A stretch of DNA of 62,607 bases, from positions 1 through 62,607 of the IMG/VR virus record IMGVR_UViG_3300020197_000020. One strand, written 5' to 3'. This document shows, piece after piece, positions 35,349-43,904 of this stretch. The notes beneath the pieces were generated by a model, which worked only from the letters and a program-made list of their open reading frames with translations, searched no databases and had not been told where the DNA came from. How positions within the stretch are numbered: position 1 is the first letter of the stretch; each line of letters begins with the position of its first letter. Position numbers and translations under genes: made by a program. The stretch is from a virus.

Positions 35349-36831
35349 CCAAAGATAGTACAAATGGAGTTATAAGTGAGAATATTGATCTATTAAAGGT
35401 TCTTCCTTCAATAGTACCTGTGGCTTGTCTAATAGTAAAGTCAGACCCTACTTTAAAATCACCTTTCTCATTGGTTAAAGTTACAAATATTCTTGCACCG
35501 TCGGTTGCTCTGACCTCGTTTTCCGGCTTGGCTACACCACCTAAAACAGGCAAAGCAGTCGCCAAAGTAGACCCAGCACCAACATATTCCATAGTATATG
35601 CACTAGCTAAAATTTGACTTCTGAAGTACAAGTACACAGCATTCTCCGTTCCATCTTCATTTGGATCAGGAATAAGTGGGCCGCTAGAAATATAGGACTG
35701 AACTGTATCTTCAGCAATTAATTCATATGTATAAGCAGGGTACCCATTACCACCGACACTAAGAGCAGATACTAATGTATGTAATGTTTTTTGTTGCTCC
35801 CCTGCGCAGTCAAATACCATTAATTCTGCAGGATATCTTGCCAATAATGTGGGAAATATATCTTTAACTAAAAAGCTACCTTCACCTGCAGAAACGTCTC
35901 TTATTAAAGTACCAGTCAACATTGGTGCGTTAGATTTTCCAAAAGCAACAAGACCAGATAAACCAAATGATGCATTAGAGGTATTAATATCGCATTGACC
36001 CCCTGCACTCACCATAACAGCCGTTGTACCGCCAATAGTGAAGATACTAACAAGCTGCGCATAACCATTGTTCAGTATTATAATACCATCTCCACCCTCA
36101 TTAAACTGGGTATAGGAATCAAGAACCATACTTCTCAAGAATCCTCCTACTCTGTCCCCGTCGATTCTCATACCGGCTCCGGCATCATCTCTACCCGGGG
36201 CAGTTGATTGTGTAATAGAACTACACCCCTGTACATAAGGACTAGTAAAGATATAAAGGGGATGTCCAGGAACGTGTTTGTTACCGGTAGGTGGAGACAC
36301 AATATAGCCTGGAGTTTGAAAGGCTACTTGGTAGTCTTGTTCAGCAGTGTTTAAGTGAGGAAACGCTATAGCTGCCCCCGGGCGTTTATGACCTCTGAAT
36401 GTAAATCCCCAGATATAATCTGCATTAGTAACCCAAAATAAATCTAATGCAGAGTTTCTAGGAAATACACTTGTACGTCTTAAATTATCACCAATAATGG
36501 AAGTGCGTTGTGGTACAAACACTGGGTTTAATTCATGATATTCACCGGTCTTTACAAAAATAGTCCATTGCCTTTGGGGGTTTTGTGCCGCAAACTGACA
36601 AGCTCTTTTAATAGTTTTAAAAGGATAATTTTCTGCTGTACCTACATTACCATCAGATCCACTTACTGTTACATACAAAACATTTGGTGTGCTCCATAAC
36701 CCACCACTAAGAAGATTAGATATAGCGTAAAAATCTACTTGAAACTCACCTTGAAACGGTCTGTAACCTACTAGATAATCTGAAGGAAGCGGACTAGTCC
36801 GTGAAAAATCGGCAAATGAACGGTAGGCCAT
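35344..36831 (-). CDS. Right-handed beta-helix virion protein of marine T4-like phages, 495 aa
   Basis: The order VLYVTVSGSDGNVGTAENYPFKTI (parallel beta-helix entry), GCSSITQSTAPGRDDAGAGM, VLDSYTQFNEGGDG, NNGYAQLVSIFTIGG and CDINTSNASFG matches a structural protein repeatedly found in cyanophage and pelagiphage T4-like virions. The helix may bind or cleave surface polysaccharide, but no catalytic residues stand out. It has a late promoter with the exact leaderless spacing. Confidence 0.82.
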   Translation of the reverse strand: MAYRSFADFSRTSPLPSDYLVGYRPFQGEFQVDFYAISNLLSGGLWSTPNVLYVTVSGSDGNVGTAENYPFKTIKRACQFAAQNPQRQWTIFVKTGEYHELNPVFVPQRTSIIGDNLRRTSVFPRNSALDLFWVTNADYIWGFTFRGHKRPGAAIAFPHLNTAEQDYQVAFQTPGYIVSPPTGNKHVPGHPLYIFTSPYVQGCSSITQSTAPGRDDAGAGMRIDGDRVGGFLRSMVLDSYTQFNEGGDGIIILNNGYAQLVSIFTIGGTTAVMVSAGGQCDINTSNASFGLSGLVAFGKSNAPMLTGTLIRDVSAGEGSFLVKDIFPTLLARYPAELMVFDCAGEQQKTLHTLVSALSVGGNGYPAYTYELIAEDTVQSYISSGPLIPDPNEDGTENAVYLYFRSQILASAYTMEYVGAGSTLATALPVLGGVAKPENEVRATDGARIFVTLTNEKGDFKVGSDFTIRQATGTIEGRTFNRSIFSLITPFVLSLE

Positions 36832-36836
36832 AGAAT

Positions 36837-36844
36837 TATTTAGT
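36837..36844 (-). promoter_or_regulatory. Late-type promoter box (ACTAAATA), leaderless
   Basis: Ends exactly six bases before the A of the ATG at 36831. Confidence 0.65.
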
Positions 36845-36888
36845 TTATTTTACCGTAAAAGAAGGTATTAAACTAAATAATTCTTTAA

Positions 36889-37080
36889 TTACGACTCTGA
36901 AGAATTATTTTCAACCGCTTCATTAGGAACAATATCAACACGGCTGAGAATACGTGTACCACTAATTAATGTTACAGGTACTAAGGCGGCCTTGTATTGA
37001 TTAAGAAGCTCTTCAATTTTGCTCTTAGCTTCTACTAGTTCCTTTTCACGCGGAGTCAAATTTTTGTTAGTATCTGTCAT
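36889..37080 (-). CDS. Hypothetical protein, 63 aa
   Basis: A charged N-terminal helix (TPREKELVEAKSKIEELLNQYK) is followed by short strands (LVPVTLISGTRILSRVDIVP). It lies between virion genes and is probably a minor structural or assembly protein. No family recognised. Confidence 0.55.
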   Translation of the reverse strand: MTDTNKNLTPREKELVEAKSKIEELLNQYKAALVPVTLISGTRILSRVDIVPNEAVENNSSES

Positions 37081-37118
37081 ACTACTACTTATATATCTAC
37101 AAGTTTATTTCCACTATT

Positions 37119-37466
37119 TTATTCTACTATTTCTATATAGTCAAATCTTTTTGCCTCAGATGCTTTTTGGTAACCTGCATCATTTGCAAAGATAATTTCT
37201 AATTTCTGCGGTGTATAAAAAGTAGGAAGCGTAAAAGACATAGCATTATTAGTATGTGTTACATAATCAAAAATAGGATAAGCACTAAAAGGCGGATTAC
37301 CTGCACTTGTACTTTTTACCCCGGTATAAAAATTATATGATTTTTGCTTACCATCAAATTTATTAGAACTTAAATATAAGCCAGCATCAGTTTTGTAGCT
37401 AAACATATCACCATAAAGATAGATTTGTTTTCCAGAGGTACCTACTTTTACTGTAATATTAGGCAT
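37119..37466 (-). CDS. Hypothetical virion-region protein, 115 aa
   Basis: A beta-rich protein (ITVKVGTSGKQIYLYGDMF, then TNNAMSFTLPTFYTPQKLEIIFAND). It shares one base with the gp15-like gene and is translated with it. Probably a neck or tail component. No family recognised. Confidence 0.6.
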   Translation of the reverse strand: MPNITVKVGTSGKQIYLYGDMFSYKTDAGLYLSSNKFDGKQKSYNFYTGVKSTSAGNPPFSAYPIFDYVTHTNNAMSFTLPTFYTPQKLEIIFANDAGYQKASEAKRFDYIEIVE

Positions 37467-38293
37467 TATGGTTCTCCCAGAGGGGTATATAACTTTACTT
37501 CTGATATTTGAGGTCGCCCTGAAACTGTAACAGTTTCTGTATTAGAAAATGCAGAAAGTGCAGGGTCAGTATTGGATATAACTTGTGTCCTAAGAAATGT
37601 GTAGCTACCATAATCAAGAGATACCCCAGTGCTAACAGCTGTAAGCTGGGTATCAATTTTAAATATATTTTTGACCGGGGCCTGAGGATCAGGAAACATC
37701 CAGCCTTTAATAGTAAATGCAGTATCTGCAATTATTTGAGCTTTTTGATTACCATTAATATCAGTAGGGTAATTTAAGTTTATAGATCCATTCCATAAAA
37801 CTTCGCTGCGAATTTCTTGAGTATATGGAAGATTAAATTCTTTTGGAACTGTCCAGCTTAATATAATATAAGGATTATTAAAAGGAACAAAATTACTTAA
37901 AATTTGATCCATGTCTGATTGATATCTAGTAATAATACTCATCTTTACATCAATGTTAATTGGGACAGGGGCCTTATAGAAAAACGTTACATTCCCCGGA
38001 CTATCTTCAACTGGATTGCTTGGAGCAAAGAACCCGGCATTTTTGTTAAAAACTCTATTATTATCTCGGGAAATACTACCTATTGTTACACTAACGACAG
38101 GTAGAGATAAATTTTGACCAGGGTTAATTAAATCGTGAAGTACTCTCTGTTTTGGTGCATAAATGTATCTTACCTGTTGAGAGGCCTCAGCCACTCTATT
38201 CTTATTATATCTTTTAATAACAACATCATCAAATGCTGCTAAAAACTGAATTAATAGATCCTTGATCTCAAAATAATGAGTAGGAAGCTTCAT
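37466..38293 (-). CDS. gp15-like tail sheath stabiliser / tail terminator, 275 aa
   Basis: The length equals that of T4 gp15 (272 aa). Shared landmarks are VRYIYAPKQRVLHDL, LPVVSVTIGSISRDN, a strand pair ending in VDVKMSI-type ITRYQSDMDQILSNFVPF (T4: IFTRYEDDMFQIVEQILPYF) and FTIKGWMFPD (T4: EVNGWMYPP). gp15 caps the contracted-sheath tail and joins it to the neck. The presence of this gene makes the phage a myovirus. It has a late promoter one base off the exact leaderless distance. Confidence 0.82.
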   Translation of the reverse strand: MKLPTHYFEIKDLLIQFLAAFDDVVIKRYNKNRVAEASQQVRYIYAPKQRVLHDLINPGQNLSLPVVSVTIGSISRDNNRVFNKNAGFFAPSNPVEDSPGNVTFFYKAPVPINIDVKMSIITRYQSDMDQILSNFVPFNNPYIILSWTVPKEFNLPYTQEIRSEVLWNGSINLNYPTDINGNQKAQIIADTAFTIKGWMFPDPQAPVKNIFKIDTQLTAVSTGVSLDYGSYTFLRTQVISNTDPALSAFSNTETVTVSGRPQISEVKLYTPLGEP

Positions 38294-38299
38294 ATATCT

Positions 38300-38307
38300 T
38301 ATTTAGT
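38300..38307 (-). promoter_or_regulatory. Late-type promoter box (ACTAAATA)
   Basis: Ends seven bases before the ATG at 38293. Confidence 0.55.
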
Positions 38308-38327
38308 AGTGAATCCGACCAACTACT

Positions 38328-38531
38328 TCAATAATACTTCCACTTATTATGACTAATCTTTGATGCTAACTTTCTTTTGGCTGATGGTTTTAAATAAGAT
38401 CTTAAAAGCTTTACTTCTTCAAGAATACCACATCTTTTTACGGCATTACTAAACTGTTTTAGTTTTTTGTCAAAATATAACTTATTGGAAGACTTCTTCT
38501 TATCGAGAACGACTTCACAGTTAATGATCAT
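38328..38531 (-). CDS. bS21-like ribosomal protein, 67 aa
   Basis: The length and pattern match bacterial ribosomal protein S21. LKQFSNAVKRCGILEEVKLL corresponds to LxxFxxxxxxxGxLxEVxxx in S21, followed by a Y-x-K-P-S-x-x-R-K centre (YLKPSAKRKLASK) and a basic tail. S21 sits near the anti-Shine-Dalgarno region of 16S rRNA and promotes initiation. Phage S21 homologues are known and are thought to swap into host ribosomes. It lies alone between virion genes. The charge is strongly positive. Confidence 0.75.
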   Translation of the reverse strand: MIINCEVVLDKKKSSNKLYFDKKLKQFSNAVKRCGILEEVKLLRSYLKPSAKRKLASKISHNKWKYY

Positions 38532-38545
38532 AATCTATTTACTTA

Positions 38546-38893
38546 TTAAATCTGATCTTCAACTACTACTATCTCTGCTTTAGTATTAAAGTATTTTCCA
38601 GGCTTTTTGGGTATAAGAAACTTTGCATACTCTAAAATTTTTCTATCTTCATTACACAAGCTGTCAACAGAATAATCAAAAATTATTTTTTTTGTACCTA
38701 TACAAAAATTGTATGGATAAGGAACTTCAAAAACTTTCTTAGTTTGATTAACCATTATGGTAAAAATTAAGTAAAAGTCTTTTATACAAAAAAGTATAAG
38801 TCTACCAGTCTTTATAGATTTACCGTTTACAGAAAAAGATATCTTCTGTTGTAACAAAGTGTTGATGCTTTTCTCTAATTTCTCTACGTACAT
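38546..38893 (-). CDS. Hypothetical protein, 115 aa
   Basis: Start at 38893 (MYVEKLEKSINTLLQQKI), overlapping the stop of the upstream gene. It has an N-terminal helix, then strands (GRLILFCIKDFYLIFTIMV) and ends AEIVVVEDQI. It could be a small structural or clamp-like protein. No family recognised. Confidence 0.55.
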   Translation of the reverse strand: MYVEKLEKSINTLLQQKISFSVNGKSIKTGRLILFCIKDFYLIFTIMVNQTKKVFEVPYPYNFCIGTKKIIFDYSVDSLCNEDRKILEYAKFLIPKKPGKYFNTKAEIVVVEDQI

Positions 38894-38894
38894 A

Positions 38895-39272
38895 TTAAGA
38901 ATCCATATAAGCAATCTTTTGAGGAGTTGTCATTCTTGCTAAATTTTCTCTAAAGTATTTCCAAAATGCTGGACCTGCAGGTATACTGGTAATTAAATCA
39001 CAACTATCGCAATTTACACACCTATAATCCTGCATAAAAAGATCCCACACAATGACAAGATTTTTCTGATCTGGACTATATCTTGTACCTTTAACTGCAG
39101 GTTTATAATTAAGAGTTACTCTTCCATCTACACTGTTAAGAACAGCCTGTGCATTAGTACATAACATTCTTCTTGTCATAGGTTTACCAGGCCGGGGGCG
39201 CCTGCGGGCAAACTTTATCTCACAGACGTTGTTTTGAAGTACGCTTTTCAGGCTTGCTAGAGATACTAACAT
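38895..39272 (-). CDS. WYL_2/SH3-barrel-like phage protein, 125 aa
   Basis: From the chosen start (39272, MLVSLASLKSVLQNNVCEI) the pattern L-K-x-x-L...C-E-I-x-F, then MTRRMLCTN and IVWDLFMQDYRCVNCDSCDL recalls the small SH3-like barrel proteins of phages (V-W-D-x-x-x-x-x-W/Y-R). A further ATG upstream (39314) would overlap the previous gene by 95 bases. Four Cys residues include CVNCDSC, a possible metal site. Function unknown. Confidence 0.5.
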   Translation of the reverse strand: MLVSLASLKSVLQNNVCEIKFARRRPRPGKPMTRRMLCTNAQAVLNSVDGRVTLNYKPAVKGTRYSPDQKNLVIVWDLFMQDYRCVNCDSCDLITSIPAGPAFWKYFRENLARMTTPQKIAYMDS

Positions 39273-39675
39273 CTTCTTTTCTGGGTTGTACGACACCGAA
39301 TATTCTTTGTTCATTAAGAAATATCCCGTGGCTTAGTTTTCCATAATTTACTACTTCAATATTAGCAATAGGAACTCCCATATTATTGGGAAAACATACA
39401 TAATCACCTTCCTTTACTAACTTACAACTATCACCCCTCAATATAACCTTACCAATGCGCCAGGCATTTGTATCTGCATTAACAGGAACAACTATACCAT
39501 TTCTTACAATAGTGTTCGATGTACCGCCTTCATCAACAAATTCTACTAGTAAAATATCATCTAGTAGTTTTGAAAGATTATAACCTACGAAAACACTATT
39601 AAGTGAATTTCTTGAATGTGAGCTAAGATCTATTAAACTTTTCTGTACTGGTCCAAGTTGATCTACGTTTGCCAT
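39220..39675 (-). CDS. GroES/gp31-like co-chaperonin, 151 aa
   Basis: The central domain follows the GroES plan: LDDILLVEFVDEGG, a mobile-loop-like variable section, NGIVVPVNADTNAWRIGKVIL, LVKEGDYVCFPNNMG and IFLNEQRIFGVV. An N-terminal helix and a basic tail flank it. T4 gp31 replaces GroES to fold the capsid protein in the host chaperonin, and marine T4-like phages carry comparable proteins. It is in a block with virion genes, consistent with a capsid-folding role. Confidence 0.65.
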   Translation of the reverse strand: MANVDQLGPVQKSLIDLSSHSRNSLNSVFVGYNLSKLLDDILLVEFVDEGGTSNTIVRNGIVVPVNADTNAWRIGKVILRGDSCKLVKEGDYVCFPNNMGVPIANIEVVNYGKLSHGIFLNEQRIFGVVQPRKEDVSISSKPEKRTSKQRL

Positions 39676-39707
39676 ATATAGTCACTTATGTACAAACTAC
39701 CTTAAAA

Positions 39708-39989
39708 TCAAGAGTCTTTAATTGTTTTTGGCTTTTTTATATAGTTAATTCTCTGCCTTTTAAATCTCGGCAAAACATTAACCAAGAGTTTGTATTGATC
39801 TTGTACCGTTGTAAACTGTCTTAAATTTCTATTGGATGTTAAATTTACTACTTTAGCCGCAAGCGGGTCAAGCATAGATAACCACCGATTGACAAGATAT
39901 AGTGAAAACTCTTTTTCTGATTCTGGAGAATCTATTAAATTATTTTTTTTACTAAAAGCGATGCCATCAATAATATCAAATATATTCAT
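39708..39989 (-). CDS. gp62-like clamp-loader small subunit, 93 aa
   Basis: The sequence FSLYLVNRWLSMLDPLAAKVVN followed by QDQYKLLVNVLPRFKRQRINYIKK matches the N-R-W-L-S-M...Y-x-L-L-x-x-x-L-P-x-x-K-x-x-x-x-Y-I-K-K pattern of phage clamp-loader A subunits (T4 gp62 family). It would complete a five-subunit loader with a gp44-type ATPase, not in this window, and load the sliding clamp. It overlaps the FkbM gene by four bases. Confidence 0.6.
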   Translation of the reverse strand: MNIFDIIDGIAFSKKNNLIDSPESEKEFSLYLVNRWLSMLDPLAAKVVNLTSNRNLRQFTTVQDQYKLLVNVLPRFKRQRINYIKKPKTIKDS

Positions 39990-40594
39990 GCGTTATTATG
40001 CTTATACAGTAAATGGGAATCAGTAAATTTATGAAATAAAGTATAATTCCGTATTGTAAAAAAATTAATATAGTTTTCACTGTAATACTTACCGGTACCA
40101 TCATGATTATTGCCCCAGTGTTCTTCAAATAAAATATATTTTGGACTATAACGATTAAAGTCTAAACCTTTAAGAACTTCTATTTCAAACCCTTCTACAT
40201 CAAGAGAGAAAAAATCGATTTCATTAATATTATGTTTTTTCAAAAGAGAAGTCAAAGTCTTTGCTGGTACCTCAATAGTTGTGTTGTGTGATTCTGTACA
40301 ACCACCGGATGGGTCATCATTAAAAAAACTACCTTTAATTGTGGCTTCCTTATAATCAAAAGAAACTAAGGCGCACTCTTCAATAATAGAACCCGGTCTT
40401 GTTAATTTAAGATTATCTCTAAAAATAGGATTTGGTTCAACTAATAACCCTTTCCATCCTTTTTGTTCTAGGGGGTAGGTATTACTTTGAAATACACCGT
40501 TATGGGCACCGGCCTCAATAAAAAAACCTACTCTATCTTTATAGATATCTAAGATAAATCTATCTTGACCATATTGTGACGTATGGTCAGACAT
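39986..40594 (-). CDS. FkbM-family SAM methyltransferase, 202 aa
   Basis: SQYGQDRFILDIY, FFIEAGAHNGVFQSNTY (SAM-binding loop), GLLVEPNP and IDFFSLDVEGFEIEVLKGL follow the FkbM methyltransferase order. These enzymes O-methylate sugars or small molecules. It sits between a clamp-loader subunit and a DUF366 protein. Likely substrates are glycans made by the phage glycosyltransferases or host surface sugars. Substrate unknown. Confidence 0.85.
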   Translation of the reverse strand: MSDHTSQYGQDRFILDIYKDRVGFFIEAGAHNGVFQSNTYPLEQKGWKGLLVEPNPIFRDNLKLTRPGSIIEECALVSFDYKEATIKGSFFNDDPSGGCTESHNTTIEVPAKTLTSLLKKHNINEIDFFSLDVEGFEIEVLKGLDFNRYSPKYILFEEHWGNNHDGTGKYYSENYINFFTIRNYTLFHKFTDSHLLYKHNNA

Positions 40595-40595
40595 A

Positions 40596-41186
40596 TTAAT
40601 GTGAAATAATCTTTGTAGATGCTATAAAAATATCGTCGTTGGTTTGGTAAAAGAAATTAACTACATCCTTCATAAAGGATACAGCCTGGTCATTATCAAG
40701 ATTAGTACTAAACGCAAATGCAGGTGCGCGTTTACCAGCAACCACATTGATACCAGTATGACCGAGCGCGGCCCCATCTTTTACGTGTACAATACTAACA
40801 CTACATTTACCCTTTTGTTGAGTGACACCACCCTGGGTAAACTCCTTCGTGACCATAAGATCATCCCCATCTACTTCAATTGGTGCTTGAATATACTTGT
40901 AGAGTATATTTGCAATATTTGCATTAAACATTCTCTGATAACAAATGGCACCAAAACTTTCTGTAATTAGAGGTATCTCATACAAAAAATGAATCATGTC
41001 TTCGCTGTAGATAAAGTCTTTATTTAAGGAATCTTCTTGATCTATTAATCCTTCTGTCTCCACATTGGCAGGAGCTCTAAAAGCAATTATATTACCAATT
41101 GGAAGGCACTTATCTCTAAAATACCGGTAAGCAAATCTCTTATGTAATAACACCCCATCGTAAACTTTAATATCATTTAAAATCAT
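40596..41186 (-). CDS. DUF366-family protein, 196 aa
   Basis: VYDGVLLHKRFAYRYF, NIIAFRAPANVETEGLIDQED, IYSEDMIHFLYEI, VDGDDLMV and KCSVSIVHVKDGAALGHTGINV match my recollection of the DUF366 domain, an uncharacterised fold found in archaea and bacteria. It has an early-type promoter. Partner FkbM methyltransferase follows on the same mRNA. Biochemical activity is unknown. Confidence 0.65.
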   Translation of the reverse strand: MILNDIKVYDGVLLHKRFAYRYFRDKCLPIGNIIAFRAPANVETEGLIDQEDSLNKDFIYSEDMIHFLYEIPLITESFGAICYQRMFNANIANILYKYIQAPIEVDGDDLMVTKEFTQGGVTQQKGKCSVSIVHVKDGAALGHTGINVVAGKRAPAFAFSTNLDNDQAVSFMKDVVNFFYQTNDDIFIASTKIISH

Positions 41187-41192
41187 AGAACA

Positions 41193-41220
41193 ATTATAAT
41201 ATGTATTATAGATTAGTCCA
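41193..41220 (-). promoter_or_regulatory. Early-type promoter, leaderless
   Basis: TGGACT (41215-41220), 16 bases, perfect TATAAT (41193-41198). The expected +1 is 41186, the A of the ATG. Confidence 0.6.
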
Positions 41221-41394
41221 CACTATGTTCACACCAAAGCCAAGAATAGAAATTTGAAAGATATAACCGTAATCGTATCTGCTATAAAAAATACCGGTAT
41301 CTAATTTGGTAATAAAAGGACCGCACTCTATACCATCATCAGTTTTGCGATGAAATAGTATATGAGGATATATAAATCTAATTATTGGTATCAT
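41206..41394 (-). CDS. Hypothetical protein, 62 aa
   Basis: The ATG at 41394 (MIPIIRFIYPHILFHRKTDDG) is used; the frame is open further upstream into a GC-alternating stretch. It is rich in aromatic and Ile residues and may form a beta sheet. Function unknown. Confidence 0.45.
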   Translation of the reverse strand: MIPIIRFIYPHILFHRKTDDGIECGPFITKLDTGIFYSRYDYGYIFQISILGFGVNIVWTNL

Positions 41395-41662
41395 AATATT
41401 GTAACGTTTGCGCGCGCGCAAAAAGATAAGGTACTAGTAAATTGATGATTCTCATATCCTATATAAAAGACAAAGTCATTAGATGGGGATAAACAATTTT
41501 CAAAACGCGTGAGCAAAAAAAGCTTTTTCCCGGAATTTTTTTCTTTCATATTAAAGGGTTTGTCTTAATAACCCACAATACATTTTATAGCGTATAAACA
41601 CAAAAATCAACTGGTAAATTTCATTTGAATATATTTTTTAACGTATAAATAAGATATCTATT
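41395..41662. other. Intergenic control region before the portal gene
   Basis: No gene is visible. It holds an alternating GCGCGCGC tract near 41411, a few short inverted repeats and the perfect late box at 41644. It separates the divergent minus-strand genes from the portal operon. Confidence 0.5.
41644..41651 (+). promoter_or_regulatory. Consensus late promoter box (TATAAATA)
   Basis: Perfect T4 late box. The expected +1 is about 41657, giving a leader of only six bases before the portal ATG. Confidence 0.7.
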
Positions 41663-43477
41663 ATGCCTGAGTACGGAAATTCTGATTCTGGACGTGAATC
41701 GACATTTGGTCGTTCGTTAATGAGTTATATTAACTCTAAGCTTCCTTATCAGAGCTATACATCTATTGATACTATAAGTAAACTAAATCCCAAATTTAAA
41801 GTATTTCAAGATACAGGCAGTAAGAGAACAGAAGCACTAGCCAGACAAAGCATTAGCAGTAATACTGAATATAATAGCTTAGACCCATCCGGCATTATTG
41901 GTCTAGATAACAATTTCACCCAATACATGTATGCAAATGTGCAACATGACAAAGTATCTAGATTAAGAGACTACAGAACAATGGCATCTTTTTCTGAAGT
42001 AGCCGATGCGCTAGATGAAATATGTGATGATGCAATAAACAAAGATTCAAAAGGCAAAGTAGTTCATGCTAAGTTTCTAGATCTAGATTTAAATGACAAA
42101 GACACTACAGTTCTAGAAGAAGAGTTTCAAAAATATATTCAACATTTTGATTTGTCCCATAAAGGGTGGGAATATTTTAGAACACTACTAGTTGATGGTG
42201 AGTTATACTTTGAACATATTATCCACAAGCAATACGAGGATGAAGGAATATTAGGAGTTATAACTGTACCTAACGAATTTGTTGATCCTATTTTTGGCAA
42301 TGTACAGAATATGATGATTAAGGGCTTCTTGTTAAGAAAGCCAGTTTTTGACAAAAACAACCCTACCAAGATATTGGAATATAAGCTTGTTCCAATGGAC
42401 AAAAATCAAATAACTTATATTAACTCTGGTATATGGAATGAGAACAAGACAATAAGACTTCCGTTCATAGAGAACGCAAGAAGAGCATATAGGCAGATTA
42501 GTCTATTAGAAGATGCGGTCGTAATTTATAGGTTGGCACGAGCACCTGCGCGTTTAATCTTCAATGTAGATGTTGGCAATATGCCTGCACCAAAAGCAGA
42601 AGCGTATATGCGTAAATTAATGAACCAATATTGGTCATCTAAGAGTTTTGATGCGCAGCAAGGCGGAGGGGCTCTTAAAAAATATAACCCACAAAGTATT
42701 TTAGATAATTTCTGGTTTGCAAAGCGCGCTGGTTCTGAAGGTACAGATGTAAGACAATTAGAAGGTGCAAATCAAGCTTGGGGGCTAGAGGAAATGAACT
42801 ATTTCTTAAAGAAACTTTATAAGAGCTTAAAGGTACCAGTATCCAGACTTAATGCTGAAACTGGCTACAAAGATGATATGAACATTCTTCGTGAGGAATT
42901 AAAATTTGCTAAATTTATTGTTAGAATGCAGCAGCAATTTGCTGAAGGCTTAAAGAATGGTTTTGTAACGCATTTAAAGCTTAGAAAGCTTTGGGAAAAA
43001 TTTGATCTTAAGGAAACTAACATTGATATTGAGTTTAATGTACCAATTAACTTCTTTGAGATGAGAGAGGCACAAAAACAGGAGATCAAATCAAAGACAT
43101 TCGGTGACATAATTCAATCAGCTGATAATATTAGTAAGACATATGCATTAAAGAAATACATGGATTGGACAGATGTAGAAATTCTTGCAAATAGAGAATT
43201 TATGAGAAAAGATATGGCATTTAGCTGGGAATTAGAGCAAATTAAAGCTGGAGGCCCTAATTGGAAAGAAAATGCTTTAGCGGGTGTTGCTCCAGCAGAA
43301 GGTGGTGAAGTTGGTGGTGCAAGTGTTGGTGGTGGAGCCGCAAGTACATTACCGCCTGCTTTTGGACCTACCCCGGCTGGTGGACCAGAAGGTGGAGTTC
43401 CTGCTGAAGGCGGGCCTGCTCCAGCAGAGGGTGCACCGGGCCCTGCGGCCGGTGGGGCACCACCCCCTACCGGTTAA
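41663..43477 (+). CDS. Portal protein, gp20-like, 604 aa
   Basis: The N-terminal half follows T4-type portals: ADALDEICDDAINKD, then YFRTLLVDGELYFEHIIHKQ and an R-L-P-F-I-E-type strand. MNQYWSSKSFDAQQGG, LEGANQAWGLEEMNYFLKKLY and VSRLNAETGYKDDMNILREEL fill the middle. The dodecameric portal forms the DNA-entry channel and starts head assembly. Compared with T4 gp20 (524 aa), the extra length is a C-terminal Gly/Ala/Pro low-complexity tail of about 80 residues, GC-richer than the rest. No prohead protease or capsid gene is in the window. Confidence 0.93.
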   Translation: MPEYGNSDSGRESTFGRSLMSYINSKLPYQSYTSIDTISKLNPKFKVFQDTGSKRTEALARQSISSNTEYNSLDPSGIIGLDNNFTQYMYANVQHDKVSRLRDYRTMASFSEVADALDEICDDAINKDSKGKVVHAKFLDLDLNDKDTTVLEEEFQKYIQHFDLSHKGWEYFRTLLVDGELYFEHIIHKQYEDEGILGVITVPNEFVDPIFGNVQNMMIKGFLLRKPVFDKNNPTKILEYKLVPMDKNQITYINSGIWNENKTIRLPFIENARRAYRQISLLEDAVVIYRLARAPARLIFNVDVGNMPAPKAEAYMRKLMNQYWSSKSFDAQQGGGALKKYNPQSILDNFWFAKRAGSEGTDVRQLEGANQAWGLEEMNYFLKKLYKSLKVPVSRLNAETGYKDDMNILREELKFAKFIVRMQQQFAEGLKNGFVTHLKLRKLWEKFDLKETNIDIEFNVPINFFEMREAQKQEIKSKTFGDIIQSADNISKTYALKKYMDWTDVEILANREFMRKDMAFSWELEQIKAGGPNWKENALAGVAPAEGGEVGGASVGGGAASTLPPAFGPTPAGGPEGGVPAEGGPAPAEGAPGPAAGGAPPPTG

Positions 43478-43904
43478 GTTTTTTTAACCGTTTAACAACA
43501 AAATCTAATTTTTGAATTTCGTATCTACGAGCATCTATTTCTTCTGGCGCATACCAATATTTGTCTGATACATTGATCATATCTTTATATGAATATTCAA
43601 AACTAACTGGCTTGTGTTGAATTTTATATTGGATAAAATGTCTTAATTCATGCAGTAAGTTTCTTATCATTCTTCTAACTCTTAGTTTTTTATTAAAAGA
43701 CTTACAGTCTATTCCAATGTTAATTTCGTTCCTGCTTATATCAAAATCACTGTACCCTTTACTTCTAATATGAATGTGAAGGGTCTTGTTAGAGGGATAG
43801 CCTTCCTTGTAGCATAGATAGGAAACTACATCTTTAAGTGATCTGTAACAAATATTAAAACGCTTTAACCACTTATGGGAATTTCTTGAAAAAATAATTT
43901 TCAT
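43467..43904 (-). CDS. HExxH metallopeptidase-like protein, 145 aa
   Basis: LLHELRHFIQYKIQ contains the zinc-binding H-E-x-x-H helix, and a later APEEIDARRYE supplies the third ligand glutamate typical of SprT-like and related phage metalloproteases. The N-terminal part is basic. The start is the ATG that overlaps the reductase stop (ATGA). It could process phage or host proteins; substrate unknown. Confidence 0.65.
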   Translation of the reverse strand: MKIIFSRNSHKWLKRFNICYRSLKDVVSYLCYKEGYPSNKTLHIHIRSKGYSDFDISRNEINIGIDCKSFNKKLRVRRMIRNLLHELRHFIQYKIQHKPVSFEYSYKDMINVSDKYWYAPEEIDARRYEIQKLDFVVKRLKKLNR

